Assembly (NCBI RefSeq): GCF_001618425.1
Contig: NZ_BDCU01000055.1
Span: 1 to 64,000, forward strand
Length of the DNA stretch: 64,000 nucleotides
Direction: 5' to 3'
Source: Nocardia fusca NBRC 14340
GTDB lineage: Bacteria > Actinomycetota > Actinomycetes > Mycobacteriales > Mycobacteriaceae
Shown: positions 51,166 to 60,360 of the stretch, in pieces
How positions within the stretch are numbered: position 1 is the first letter of the stretch
Layout: each line of letters begins with the position of its first letter
The notes under the pieces: model-generated
What the model was told of the DNA's origin: nothing
The model's input: the letters and a program-made list of their open reading frames with translations, nothing else
The model's database searches: none
Position numbers and translations under genes: made by a program

Positions 51166-51378
51166 TCAGGACGCGTACTTGTCGATGCCCATCCACCATG
51201 CTTCGAGTTCGCCTTCCTGGTAGTACTCCGGCGGCGGGCGATACCCGTTGGGCAAGTCCACCGTCGTGGCGGCGGTCCGCAGCGCGATCGCACGGATCTC
51301 CGCGGGCTCGCGGGTATCCGAGGGCACCTCGGTGTAGACCTCCGGCAGCAGGATTCGAGGGCCGAGTGCGTGGAATCG
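51166..51378 (-). pseudogene. C-terminal gene remnant
   Basis: The minus strand has a frame of 71 codons closed upstream by a stop at 51379 and without a start. It reads LGPRILLPEVYTEVPSDTRE then LPNGYRPPPEYYQEGELEA and WWMGIDKYAS before the stop. Codon use looks genuine. It is probably the tail of a gene lost by deletion. The remaining bases to 51604 hold nothing I can support. Confidence 0.4.
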
Positions 51379-51604
51379 TCACATTCCACGCGCCCTGAGG
51401 AAGCCTTGACTTGAGCTCGACGCGTGGTTCGAGGTTTCTGCCACAGGGCGACAGGAAAATCTCCGGTAGGGGTTCGGGTCGTCGGGCGGAGGAGACTGCT
51501 ATCGGAGTTCGATTCGCCACACGTCTTCCTCGCACCTCGACCGCCGACCTGATCGAGATCGATTCGAACCGGGATTCCCTGGAGCCGATCGCGCGAGCGA
51601 AGAA

Positions 51605-52873
51605 ATGAGCAGCGCAGCATCCCGAGGTCCGACCGGCCTGGCAGAGATTACGCAAGAGGCCGCGGAACGTGCGGTACGCGCCCTCGATATGTGCGCCTCG
51701 GACATCGTCCGACGAGAGCACGCCATGTTCGGTGGAGCGCGGCAATCCGCCGATCTATTTCTCGGCAAGGATTACCGCGGCAAGGAAGTCACCGGCAGCG
51801 CACAACAGCAATCCGGGCCGGAGGTCACGGCTGCCCTGCGAGGCGGGACTCCCGGTATCCCCCGGCAGTCGTCCGGCGCGGACCGGCATGCCTCCTCCGG
51901 AGACGGAGCGGGAGAGCCTCCACCGCCGCCCGCGGGCGGCCGATCCGGAGGCGACGACGACGAGCCGCACATACGCCTGGATCTGGGTGGCCCCGGTTCG
52001 CCCGCGCTCCCCGCGAACGCCGACAGCGCGGCCTTGGCGCGGGGCTCGCTGACCGCCGCGCTGCGCGACTGGTCTGCACCCGGTTACGTCGACGATATCG
52101 CGAACGCCGTCGGAGACGTGGTCGCGCACGGTCGCGGCACGGTCCGGCTCACCGCGGAAACCGTCGACCGGACGGACGGGTCCCGGCTGCTCCGCATCGA
52201 GGTCACCCACACCGACGCCGGCCGGGTACGTACGACGTGGGAACTGGACCGGACGCCGCGGGCGGTGGAGCGGGTCGTGCCGGAACCCGGCTCCACCGGC
52301 TCCACCCCGCAACCGGAGCGCGCGGCAGTGGCCGACGGGGACGACCGGAGAACGCCGCTGTGGGAGTCGGTGTACCAGGACTATCAAAAGGGAGTCGGAG
52401 AGGTCCGCAGGGCGATGGCCCGAGACTTGGCGGACAACTATCCGTGGCTCACGCCGGCGCAGATCGACGATGCGAAATTGATCATCTCGGAGCTGTACAC
52501 GAATTCGGTCGCCTATTCACCGGACCATCGAGGCCGAATCGATATCACCTCGCCGGCGGACGGTCAGGTGCGCGTCTCGGTGACCAATGCCATGGGCCCC
52601 GGTGATGCGTTGAAAATGGCGGACTGGGTTCCCGACCAGCAGTCCGTCGAACGTCAAGGGGGCCGGGGCACTCAACTCGCACACGCGCTGAGCGCGGCCT
52701 GCGGCCGGGATCTCCATTTCGGAACAGAAGGCTCGAGCGCCACACACTGGTTCGAACTCCACCGCTTCGACGAGGGTGGCGGCAGCGACCCGGTAATCGA
52801 TATGAGTGAGTTGGCGGGCGATCTGGCCGACCTGGGTATCAATGTCGACGACCTCCGCCCTGATGGGGAGTAG
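51605..52873 (+). CDS. ATP-binding protein with C-terminal HATPase (anti-sigma/histidine-kinase type) domain
   Basis: A 422-residue protein. The C-terminal 130 residues form a GHKL ATPase: the N-box is LIISELYTNSVAYSPDH, and GGRGTQLAHALSAACG is the G2-type lid region. The first 65 residues are helical, followed by a Gly/Pro/Asp-rich linker (residues 70-125) and a middle domain of unknown type (about 140-225). There is no kinase histidine. RsbW-like anti-sigma activity is possible, but the extra N-terminal domains are unusual and no sigma or anti-anti-sigma gene is adjacent. Confidence 0.7.
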   Translation: MSSAASRGPTGLAEITQEAAERAVRALDMCASDIVRREHAMFGGARQSADLFLGKDYRGKEVTGSAQQQSGPEVTAALRGGTPGIPRQSSGADRHASSGDGAGEPPPPPAGGRSGGDDDEPHIRLDLGGPGSPALPANADSAALARGSLTAALRDWSAPGYVDDIANAVGDVVAHGRGTVRLTAETVDRTDGSRLLRIEVTHTDAGRVRTTWELDRTPRAVERVVPEPGSTGSTPQPERAAVADGDDRRTPLWESVYQDYQKGVGEVRRAMARDLADNYPWLTPAQIDDAKLIISELYTNSVAYSPDHRGRIDITSPADGQVRVSVTNAMGPGDALKMADWVPDQQSVERQGGRGTQLAHALSAACGRDLHFGTEGSSATHWFELHRFDEGGGSDPVIDMSELAGDLADLGINVDDLRPDGE

Positions 52874-53142
52874 GCGAACCGGCATTCACGGCAGCGACCG
52901 GCGGCGATCGGTCGCCGCCGGGCCCGGCGCGGCGAGCCGGTGACTCCGGCACCGCCCGGCCCCACGAGATGCAGGTGAGTCGCTCGGGTCGATTCGTACG
53001 GCGGCGTTGGACAATCGCAGGGGCCGGGCCGCGGCACCCGTCGGAGGCGGAAGGGACGGCACCCGGCGCTCGAGGCACGGATCGCGGTTCCGGACCCGGA
53101 CGATTTCGCGCGAGCGGGCGCGGCGCAGGAGGTGATCGCGGC

Positions 53143-54465
53143 GTGGGTGAGCGAGGAACGCCGCTCGGGCGGCGGGGATTTCTACGCGCCACCGGTGGCA
53201 TCGGCGCGGCGCTGGCGGTTTCGGCGCTGGGTGCGTGCGGCAGCGATGACGACGCGCTGACGTTCTTCTTCCAGGCCAATCCCGCCGAAGCCGATGGACG
53301 GCAGCGGGTGATCGACGAGTTCACCCGCAGAAATCCGGATATCCGAGTGCGCACCCTGCTGTCCGGCCCCGACCCGATGCAGCAGATGTTGACCTTCTGC
53401 GCGGGCGGCCGATGTCCCGACGTGTTGATGGCGTGGGAGCAAACCTATGCCGGTCTCGCCGACCGGGGGGTGCTGCTGGATCTGAACACCCTGCTCGACC
53501 GTGATCCGGCCTTCGCCGCCGACCTGTCGGCAGGTGGCACCTCGGCGCTGTACGACACCTTCGCTTTCGAAGGCGGGCAGTACGCGCTCCCGGAACAGTG
53601 GTCGGGAAACTTCTTGTTCTATAACAGGACCCTGTTCGACCAGGCCGGACTGCGTCCGCCCGGCCGGTGGGAAGACGCGTGGAGCTTCGCCGAGTTCCTG
53701 GATATCGGCCGCGCGCTCACCGAGCGTGATCGGGCCGGCGAGGTCCGCCGGTGGGGATTCGTCGACACCTGGGTGCCGTACTATTCGGCCGGTCTCTTCG
53801 CCGTCAACAATGGCGCCGAATGGGCGAGCCCGCGAACCGTTCCCGATCGTTCGGACTTCTCCACCGCTGCTTTCATCGAAGGCGTCCAGTTCTATGCGGA
53901 CCTGGCCAACAGGTATCGGGTGGCGCCGAGTCCGGCGGATCAGCAGTCGATCTCGGCGATGGACCTGTTCACGCAGGGCAGAGCCGCGCTGGCGATGGGC
54001 GGGCACTGGCGGTACCGCACCTTCGCCGAAGCCGGCGACCTGGATTTCGATGTCACCGCCCTGCCGGCCGGCCCGGCGGTCAGCGGTGCGCGCTCGAATA
54101 TCGGCACCACGGGCCTCGCCATATCCGCCGGCAGCCCCCGGAAAGAGCAGGCGTGGGAGTTCCTGAAGTTCGCGGCCGGGCCGATCGGCCAGGCGGTGGT
54201 CGCGGCGACCGGCCTTTTCGTGCCGGCCCTCGGCTCCGCGATGCGATCTCCCGGATTCGCCGCGGCACACAGCGATATCCGCAACCTGGACATCCTCGTC
54301 GGCGGACCGGCACATTCCGCTCCCCTGCCGGTCACGGCGGAATGGCCGCGCATCGACGCGCTGATGGACCGGTACCTCGGCCCGGTGCTCCGCGGCGCCG
54401 CCCCCGCGACCTCGCTGGCGGACCATCTCGCTCCGGAAGCCGACGAGGTGCTGCGCAACCGATGA
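53143..54465 (+). CDS. ABC sugar-type substrate-binding protein, Tat lipoprotein
   Basis: A 440-residue extracellular binding protein (family 1). The signal reads GRRGFLRATGGIGAALAVSA then LGACG, a twin-arginine motif plus lipobox. RVIDEFTRRNPDIRVRTLLS, DVLMAWEQTYAGLADRGVLL and ALAMGGHWRYRTFAEAGDLD are typical of the maltose/glycerol-3-phosphate binding-protein group. GTG 53143 has GGAGG about ten bases upstream; the longer frame from 52969 does not begin like a signal peptide. It is coupled to two permease genes by ATGA overlap. Confidence 0.83.
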   Translation: MGERGTPLGRRGFLRATGGIGAALAVSALGACGSDDDALTFFFQANPAEADGRQRVIDEFTRRNPDIRVRTLLSGPDPMQQMLTFCAGGRCPDVLMAWEQTYAGLADRGVLLDLNTLLDRDPAFAADLSAGGTSALYDTFAFEGGQYALPEQWSGNFLFYNRTLFDQAGLRPPGRWEDAWSFAEFLDIGRALTERDRAGEVRRWGFVDTWVPYYSAGLFAVNNGAEWASPRTVPDRSDFSTAAFIEGVQFYADLANRYRVAPSPADQQSISAMDLFTQGRAALAMGGHWRYRTFAEAGDLDFDVTALPAGPAVSGARSNIGTTGLAISAGSPRKEQAWEFLKFAAGPIGQAVVAATGLFVPALGSAMRSPGFAAAHSDIRNLDILVGGPAHSAPLPVTAEWPRIDALMDRYLGPVLRGAAPATSLADHLAPEADEVLRNR

Positions 54466-55415
54466 CCACCACCGGCGAGATCGCGACCGGGAAACCGGCG
54501 GCACCGATTGCCGCCACCGGACAGCGCCGCTCGGAGTCGGCGCAGCGGCAGGCACGGGCGGCACGCCTGTTCATCGCCCCGAACCTTGCGGCGGTCGCGG
54601 TGTTCCTGGTCTTCCCACTGGGCTTCTCGCTCTATTTGAGCTTCCACGAGTGGGATATGTTCGGGCCGCTCCGGTTCACCGGGCTGCAGAACTTCCGCGA
54701 GTTGCTCACCGCGGATCCGCTGTTCGCCATCGCGTTGCGGAACACGATCGTCTACACCCTGGGGACACTGATCCCCACCGTGTCGATAAGCCTCGTCGTC
54801 GCCGCGGCCCTGAACAGAGGAGTCCGGGGAACCGGCTTCTTCCGGACGGTCATGTTCCTGCCCCTGGCGATATCCAGCGTGGTGATGGCGGTGATCTGGC
54901 GTTTCGTCTTCGACACGAACAACGGGCTGCTCAATACGATGCTCGCCCGGGTCGGCATCGGTCCCATCCCCTGGCTGGTCGAACCGCGCTGGGCGATGGT
55001 CTCGGTATGCCTGGTCAGCGTGTGGAAGAGTATCCCGTTCGCCACTGTCGTGCTGCTCGCCGCGATGCAGGGCGTCCCGCGGGACCTCTACGAAGCGGCG
55101 AAGATCGACGGAGCCGGAGCGATCCGGCGATTCGTATCGATCACCGTGCCCCTGATCCGGGGCGCGCTGTCCTTCGTCGTCGTGGTCTCGATCATCGACT
55201 CGGTGCAGGCCTTCGACCAGATCTACGTGCTCACCGGCGGCAACGGCGGCCCGGAAACAGGAACCTACGTCTTCGGCATCATGATCTTCCAGAACGCCTT
55301 CGCGTTCGGTGACGCCGGCTATGCGTCGGCCATCGCCTGGTTGATCTTCCTGGTCCTGTTGGCGCTGACCGTCGCGCAACTGTGGTTCGCCCGCAAGAAC
55401 GCGACGGAGCAGTGA
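54462..55415 (+). CDS. ABC sugar-type permease (MalF/UgpA group)
   Basis: A 317-residue permease with six membrane helices, beginning near residue 37 (FIAPNLAAVAVFLVFPLGFS). The EAA loop is EAAKIDGAGAIRRFVSITVP. It overlaps the binding-protein gene by four bases and the next permease gene by four bases (GTGA). Together they import a carbohydrate or polyol; the substrate is not evident. Confidence 0.86.
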   Translation: MTTTGEIATGKPAAPIAATGQRRSESAQRQARAARLFIAPNLAAVAVFLVFPLGFSLYLSFHEWDMFGPLRFTGLQNFRELLTADPLFAIALRNTIVYTLGTLIPTVSISLVVAAALNRGVRGTGFFRTVMFLPLAISSVVMAVIWRFVFDTNNGLLNTMLARVGIGPIPWLVEPRWAMVSVCLVSVWKSIPFATVVLLAAMQGVPRDLYEAAKIDGAGAIRRFVSITVPLIRGALSFVVVVSIIDSVQAFDQIYVLTGGNGGPETGTYVFGIMIFQNAFAFGDAGYASAIAWLIFLVLLALTVAQLWFARKNATEQ

Positions 55416-56257
55416 CGGTGGTACCGGGCCGGAAGACCCGCGTCTTCGTCCGGGCAGCCGCGCTCTACCTCGCGCTCATCGCGATGGCGTGGTGCGCTCT
55501 GCTCCCCATCCTGTGGGCGCTGGCGGGCTCGGTGAAGAAACAGTCCGAAGTCACCACACCGACCCTGCTCCCGCGTGAACCGCAGTGGTCCAACTACCGC
55601 ACCGTTTTCCAGGAGATGCCGTTCGGCCGGATGTTCCTCAACACCGTCCTCTACGCCGGATGTGTCACCGCCGGCCAGGTCTTCTGCTGCTCCCTGGCCG
55701 GATACGCGTTCGCCCGGCTGCGCTTCCCCGGCCGCGACGCCCTGTTCGTGGCCTATCTGGCCACGCTCATGGTCCCCCTCACCGTGACCGTGGTGCCCCA
55801 GTTCCTGCTCATCCGGGTGCTGGGTTTGACGGATACGCCCTGGGCGTTGATCCTGCCCGGGTTGTTCGGCAGTGCGTTCGGCACCTACCTGATGCGGCAG
55901 TTCTTCCGCACCCTCCCCGTCGAACTCGAAGAGGCCGCCGTCCTCGACGGCTGCTCCCCGTGGCAGATCTACTGGCGGGTCCTGCTGCCCAATGCCAAAC
56001 CGGCGGTCATGGTTCTCGCCGTGCTCACCTGGGTCAATGTCTGGAACGATTTCCTGTGGCCGCTGGTGATGATCCAACGCCGGGAGATCTCCACCGTCAC
56101 CCTCGGCCTGGTGTGGATGCAGGGGCAATACGTCTCGGATTGGCCGGTGCTGATGGCCGCGTCCATGCTCATCCTGCTACCGCTGGTCATCGTCTATGCC
56201 GTCGCGCAGAAGGCATTTCTCCGCGGTATCGACATGTCGGGTTTCGGTGGACGGTGA
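55412..56257 (+). CDS. ABC sugar-type permease (MalG/UgpE group)
   Basis: A 281-residue permease with six membrane helices. The EAA loop is EEAAVLDGCSPWQIYWRVLL. The GTG start at 55412 lies in the preceding stop. No ATPase gene follows: the next gene is a convergent methyltransferase. A shared MsmK/MalK-type ATPase encoded elsewhere must drive the importer, as is common in actinomycetes. Confidence 0.85.
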   Translation: MTVVPGRKTRVFVRAAALYLALIAMAWCALLPILWALAGSVKKQSEVTTPTLLPREPQWSNYRTVFQEMPFGRMFLNTVLYAGCVTAGQVFCCSLAGYAFARLRFPGRDALFVAYLATLMVPLTVTVVPQFLLIRVLGLTDTPWALILPGLFGSAFGTYLMRQFFRTLPVELEEAAVLDGCSPWQIYWRVLLPNAKPAVMVLAVLTWVNVWNDFLWPLVMIQRREISTVTLGLVWMQGQYVSDWPVLMAASMLILLPLVIVYAVAQKAFLRGIDMSGFGGR

Positions 56258-56275
56258 CGAACCCAGGCCGCATCG

Positions 56276-57112
56276 TCACCGCGGTGCCGATTGCTTCCGC
56301 CCGGTAGCCGGCGCAGTGATCACCACGGTCGTGTAGTTCATGACGAAACTTCCACCGGCGTCGTCGACCGCCGACCCGATACCGGCGAGCAGTTGTGCGA
56401 GCGTGTCCGGCGGGAACTGGCTGTGACCGCCGAAGGTGGGTACCTGTTCGAGCCACTCGTCCCTGGTGAAGCGGCGGGTCCAGGGAAACTCCCACTGTTC
56501 GGGCGTTTCGAATGCGCCCGCTCGACGCATCCCGGCGCCGACCTCGGTGAACTGGCCGGCATACATCGTGGGACCCCCGAATGGTCCGTGGGCGAACGGC
56601 GAGCCGGGTAGGAGCCGCTGATAGACGGCCCCGAAGGCCTGCGCGAGATCGGCCGGGGGTGCGAACGCGTTCCAGAAGACGGCCAGCCGGCCAGCCGGCC
56701 GCAGGACCTGTGCCGCCTTGGTGGCACCGAGGACGGGGTCCACCCAGTGCCAGGACTGACCGGAGACCACCGCGTCGAAGTCCCGGCCCGCGGGATCCCA
56801 ATCCTCGAACTTCGCCACCTCGACGTCGAAACCCTGCCGAGCCGCGAACTCGGCCATCCGCGGGTCGACCTCGACACCGAGCACGCGGCACCCGGCCGCG
56901 GCGAAGGGCTGCGCCGAAATCCCGGTGCCGATTCCGACATCGAGGACATCGCGACCGGGCGCCTCCGCGATGACCCGGGCCACCATCGCACCGGGGTAAC
57001 GCGGCCGGGTCCGGTCATAACGTTCCGGGTCGTGGCCGAACGACTCGGCCAGCCGGCGTGCGTGGTGGGATTCGCCCGCGGGGGACGACGACCCGGACGG
57101 TAAAGTGGTCAT
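56276..57112 (-). CDS. class I SAM-dependent methyltransferase
   Basis: A 278-residue methyltransferase. The SAM site is DVLDVGIGTGISAQPFAAAG, with acidic EVDPRMAEFA on strand 2 and DFDAVVSGQSWHWVDPVLG on strand 4. ATG 57112 is preferred over the upstream start inside the operator. It is divergent from a TetR gene, with three inverted half-sites between. The methyl acceptor is unknown. Confidence 0.82.
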   Translation of the reverse strand: MTTLPSGSSSPAGESHHARRLAESFGHDPERYDRTRPRYPGAMVARVIAEAPGRDVLDVGIGTGISAQPFAAAGCRVLGVEVDPRMAEFAARQGFDVEVAKFEDWDPAGRDFDAVVSGQSWHWVDPVLGATKAAQVLRPAGRLAVFWNAFAPPADLAQAFGAVYQRLLPGSPFAHGPFGGPTMYAGQFTEVGAGMRRAGAFETPEQWEFPWTRRFTRDEWLEQVPTFGGHSQFPPDTLAQLLAGIGSAVDDAGGSFVMNYTTVVITAPATGRKQSAPR

Positions 57113-57113
57113 G

Positions 57114-57142
57114 CGCCCACTATGAGTGGGCGTTCGCCCACT
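57114..57142. promoter_or_regulatory. triple half-site operator between methyltransferase and TetR genes
   Basis: CGCCCACT, ATG, AGTGGGCG, TT, CGCCCACT: three 8-base half-sites forming two overlapping perfect palindromes that share the middle arm. Adjacent to the methyltransferase start. Confidence 0.78.
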
Positions 57143-57183
57143 TGTCAATCGCGCAGCGAGAAATACGGAAAGGCGGTGTCCGG

Positions 57184-57780
57184 ATGCCGACCGGTGTGGC
57201 GTTGCGTGATGCGCGCGAACAACTCTTCGCCGCCGCCCGGCGCGTCCTGCTCCTCGGCGGCCCCCATGGATTGACCAGCCGGGCGGTGACCACCGAGGCC
57301 GGGGTCGCCAAAGGCGTGATCCACCGGCATTTCACCGACTTCGACACTTTCCTGGCCGAGTTCGTCCTCGACCGGATCGCGGCGCTCGACCGGCAGGCCG
57401 CGACGCTACGCGACACCGCCGGAAGCGGCTCGGTCGTCGAGAATCTCGCCACTGCCCTGACCGAACTGTTCGACCCGGTCGCGGTAGCGATCGTCGCGCT
57501 CATCGTTTCTCGCGACGATCTACGCGGCCGCCTGCGCGAGGCCGGTGCCGCCCCCATACCCGTCCTGGGCGAAGGCACCGCGATGATCGCCGACTACCTC
57601 ACCACCGAACAGGACCTCGGGCGCATCTCCGCGGACGCCGACGTCACCACCCTCGCCCCCACGCTCACCGGCGCGGCACACCTGCTCTTCGCCGATCGCG
57701 AGAACGCACCCACCACGACCACCGTCCACAGGTCGGTAGCGGCCGTACTCACCGGCGTCCTGCCCCAACCCCCCGCCTGA
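57184..57780 (+). CDS. TetR-family transcriptional regulator
   Basis: A 198-residue repressor. The helix-turn-helix reads LLLGGPHGLTSRAVTTEAGV, AKGVIHRHFTDFDTF. The ATG at 57184 is 42 bases after the operator. It probably represses the divergent methyltransferase gene and itself. A hairpin terminator follows 52 bases after the stop. Confidence 0.84.
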   Translation: MPTGVALRDAREQLFAAARRVLLLGGPHGLTSRAVTTEAGVAKGVIHRHFTDFDTFLAEFVLDRIAALDRQAATLRDTAGSGSVVENLATALTELFDPVAVAIVALIVSRDDLRGRLREAGAAPIPVLGEGTAMIADYLTTEQDLGRISADADVTTLAPTLTGAAHLLFADRENAPTTTTVHRSVAAVLTGVLPQPPA

Positions 57781-57831
57781 ACAACGCCCGCGAAGGCCAC
57801 CACACCCTCGAAACGGTCGACGGACCGCCGA

Positions 57832-57860
57832 CCGTCGCCAGGCTATCGGCCTGGCGACGG
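57832..57860 (+). terminator. 12-bp hairpin after the TetR gene
   Basis: CCGTCGCCAGGC, TATCG, then the exact reverse complement. No T-run. Confidence 0.65.
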
Positions 57861-57973
57861 ATGCCTCCAGAACACCCCGGCCGACGCGACAGCGACGCAC
57901 GCTTTACGAACAGTCTCACGATAGGAAAGGGCCGGGTAGGCAACCGACCCGGTGAGGTGGTTGGGTCGTGCCC

Positions 57974-58168
57974 TCAGCCGCGGGAGATGCGGTGGAGGAA
58001 ACCGTGCCATTCCTCGGGGGTGAATACGAGCACCGGACCGGTTGCGTTCTTCGAATCGCGCACACCCACCGCATCACCGAGATGCGCGACCTCCACACAT
58101 TCCCCGCCGTGCTGGCTGTAACTGCTCTTGAACCAGCGTGCGCTGGATAGGTCAGCGTGCACCTTCAT
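57974..58168 (-). CDS. DUF397-domain protein
   Basis: A 64-residue protein that is entirely a DUF397 domain: LSSARWFKSSYSQHGGECVE, VAHLGDAVGVRDSKNATGP, LVFTPEEWHGFL. The ATG at 58168 overlaps the end of the XRE gene by 17 bases. DUF397-XRE pairs are abundant in actinomycetes and act in development or resistance, often with the small protein opposing or assisting the regulator. The role of this pair is unknown. Confidence 0.83.
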   Translation of the reverse strand: MKVHADLSSARWFKSSYSQHGGECVEVAHLGDAVGVRDSKNATGPVLVFTPEEWHGFLHRISRG

Positions 58169-59051
58169 GCTCCCTTGCCATGTTCCTGAGCCACTGCCGA
58201 CCACCAGTGTCGCCGAGGGCCCGGTCCTCGATCAGATCGTACGTGCGCAAAAAGCTCGCCACATCGTCGGCGTCCTCGATGTACATGTTTCCCACCACGC
58301 CCTCCAAAAAGACCACGGGCGGTTCGAGCGGTTCACCGGGCGCCGACTCCCCGAACAGGAGGACTACGAACGGAGGCATGGAGACACCGCCCGGAAATCC
58401 GGCCTCGAACGGGAGTATGCCCAGCCGAATATTGTCGCGCGTCGACATGTCCGCAAGGTGCCTGAGCTGGGCGCCCATGACATTGCGTCCGCCGACAACT
58501 CGCCGGAGTGCGGCTTCCCCCACGACTACTTCCAGCGTCACTGGCTGAGTACGCCGAGTGATGATCTTCTGCCGCTGCATTTTGAGCTGCACGCGCCGAT
58601 CTTGTTCCTCGAGAATGTCTTCGGGCCGCCGTTCACGCGCCAGTGCGCGATCGTAGTTCGCTGTCTGAAGTAGGCCCGGCACCAGATCCGGTTGATACGA
58701 GATCACCTTGGTCGCTGCCGCTTCGAGGCCAACGTAGACGTCGAAGTCCTTCGGAATGAGATCACCGTATTGATGCCACCAGTTCTTGACGTTGGCCTGC
58801 TTCGCCAGTCCCGTCAACGCCGCAGTCAGATCTTCTGGCACGCCGTAGAGATCGCAGGCCGCCTGGATGTCACGAGTCTTGATCCTGGAGTTCTCTCCTT
58901 TCTCGAGCCGTCCAAGGCTGGTCGCCCCCATCTCCAGCAGTTGAGCAGCCTTGGCCTGTGTGTAGCCGGCCCGCGTCCGCCGCTCCAGCAAGTGCCTGCC
59001 GAGTTGACGCCTGGGCAATGTGGAACCGATACCGCCTGCTGTATCAGGCAT
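58152..59051 (-). CDS. XRE-family regulator with DUF5753 domain
   Basis: A 299-residue regulator. The helix-turn-helix lies near residues 17-70 (LLERRTRAGYTQAKAAQLLE, TSLGRLEKGENSRIKTRDI). The DUF5753 domain follows (YQPDLVPGLLQTANYDRALA, NIRLGILPFEAGFPGG, FLRTYDLIEDRAL). ATG 59051 is preferred; the frame is open to 59321 without good support. It is co-transcribed with the DUF397 gene. Confidence 0.85.
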   Translation of the reverse strand: MPDTAGGIGSTLPRRQLGRHLLERRTRAGYTQAKAAQLLEMGATSLGRLEKGENSRIKTRDIQAACDLYGVPEDLTAALTGLAKQANVKNWWHQYGDLIPKDFDVYVGLEAAATKVISYQPDLVPGLLQTANYDRALARERRPEDILEEQDRRVQLKMQRQKIITRRTQPVTLEVVVGEAALRRVVGGRNVMGAQLRHLADMSTRDNIRLGILPFEAGFPGGVSMPPFVVLLFGESAPGEPLEPPVVFLEGVVGNMYIEDADDVASFLRTYDLIEDRALGDTGGRQWLRNMAREHEGAR

Positions 59052-59274
59052 TTCATCCTCCGATTCGGGAGCCACCGATTCACCGATGCGGCGTAATCCT
59101 GCTACATGCACCGGTTCTCGCGCTGGGAATGCGGAGATCTTTTTTCGGAGCACCCGTTTCGGGTAGGAAGCCGGGGAAACGCGGTGTGTCATAGCCCTGC
59201 GCCAGGTTCTGCGCATTCCGGTGCGATCCGGGCGCCACCCGAAGCCTCTTCGATGAAACCGAGGTGCCCCAACC

Positions 59275-59925
59275 ATGATCCGAGCCACCGCAACATGCCA
59301 CAGCGACCGCCGCCGAGCCATCGGCTACCTCCGAACCGACATCTCGGGCGACCACCAGCCCCGGCATATCGACGCCATCCGCCTGCTGGCCCGGCGGCAG
59401 GGCCACACCCTGATCTACATCGTGCGATTGCGCCACGACTCGGTGCCGTATCCGGTCGGCCATCTACTGGAGATCGTCCGCGCCACCGCAACGACCACTC
59501 TGATCGTGCCCGACCTCGCCCACGTCGATGACCGGCCCGGGCCTGTATGCGACGTGTGCGACCTCATCACCGTCTGCCCCGAACAACTCTGGATGAAGAG
59601 CCGCGCCGACGCTTCCGGCAATACCACCGAACCCACCCGGCTGCCGGAGGACTGGCACAGCGAACCCGACGGTCGGCTGCCGCTGACCGAAGCACATCGA
59701 ACTATGCAAGTGCACCTGACCTGCAATCCGCTCGACTGCCCGCGTAAGGCCGCCGCATTCACCAGGCTGGTCGAGGCCGGCGAGCTGGTTCCCGCATCGC
59801 GCAGCCCGCGCCAACGTGCCGCCGCCCGCGGGATTCCCTATCCGCCGGCCGGGCCCGCAATTTCTCGGACGAGTCCACCGATCGACATCCTGCACCGGCT
59901 GTTCGCCGCCCTCGACCAGGCATGA
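59275..59925 (+). CDS. conserved unknown protein with a resolvase-like N-terminus
   Basis: A 216-residue protein that I do not recognise by name. The first 90 residues (RAIGYLRTDISGDHQPRHID, RLLARRQGHTLIYIVRL, LIVPDLAHVDD) resemble the catalytic domain of serine recombinases, but the YxRxS nucleophile position is YLRTD, so it is likely inactive as a recombinase. The remainder is unlike recombinase DNA-binding domains and has four cysteines. The next gene starts within its stop codon, so the two are coupled. Confidence 0.6.
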   Translation: MIRATATCHSDRRRAIGYLRTDISGDHQPRHIDAIRLLARRQGHTLIYIVRLRHDSVPYPVGHLLEIVRATATTTLIVPDLAHVDDRPGPVCDVCDLITVCPEQLWMKSRADASGNTTEPTRLPEDWHSEPDGRLPLTEAHRTMQVHLTCNPLDCPRKAAAFTRLVEAGELVPASRSPRQRAAARGIPYPPAGPAISRTSPPIDILHRLFAALDQA

Positions 59926-60143
59926 CCGTACCCACTCCCGTCGACCCTCCAGCCGAGGCCGACGTACACGTCACTGTCTACCTGCACGGCCTGCGCATGG
60001 ACTACCGAGCCGATGCCGCCGTCGCCCGCCTGTTCATCCAGGAATGGACGGCGCACCACGGAATCCACACCGCAGCGCTCCTTCCCGGACCCTCTCGAAA
60101 CCTTCCTCGTCTCCCCTGCGAACGCCTGTACCGAGAACCCTGA
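59922..60143 (+). CDS. small unknown protein coupled to the resolvase-like gene
   Basis: A 73-residue protein, ADVHVTVYLHGLRMDYRADA, AVARLFIQEWTAHHGIH, and a basic tail. The ATGA overlap with the upstream gene and its codon use support translation. No family is recognised. Confidence 0.5.
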   Translation: MTVPTPVDPPAEADVHVTVYLHGLRMDYRADAAVARLFIQEWTAHHGIHTAALLPGPSRNLPRLPCERLYREP

Positions 60144-60360
60144 CCTATCGACGTTCCCATGGTTTCGGCCGACAAGAGCCCGCGATACATCAAAGGCTGT
60201 ATCGGCACCGGCCATGCAACCGCACGCATCCCCGTGTCCGGGGGTGAGGAACCGGCCCGTTGACGCTACGAACCCGCGGGCCCCTCGACGGCCGTGCTGG
60301 TCGCAGGTCGACCGACCCTGTGCCCGCAGCGCTGATGAACCACCCTTACAGGGCACTGCG

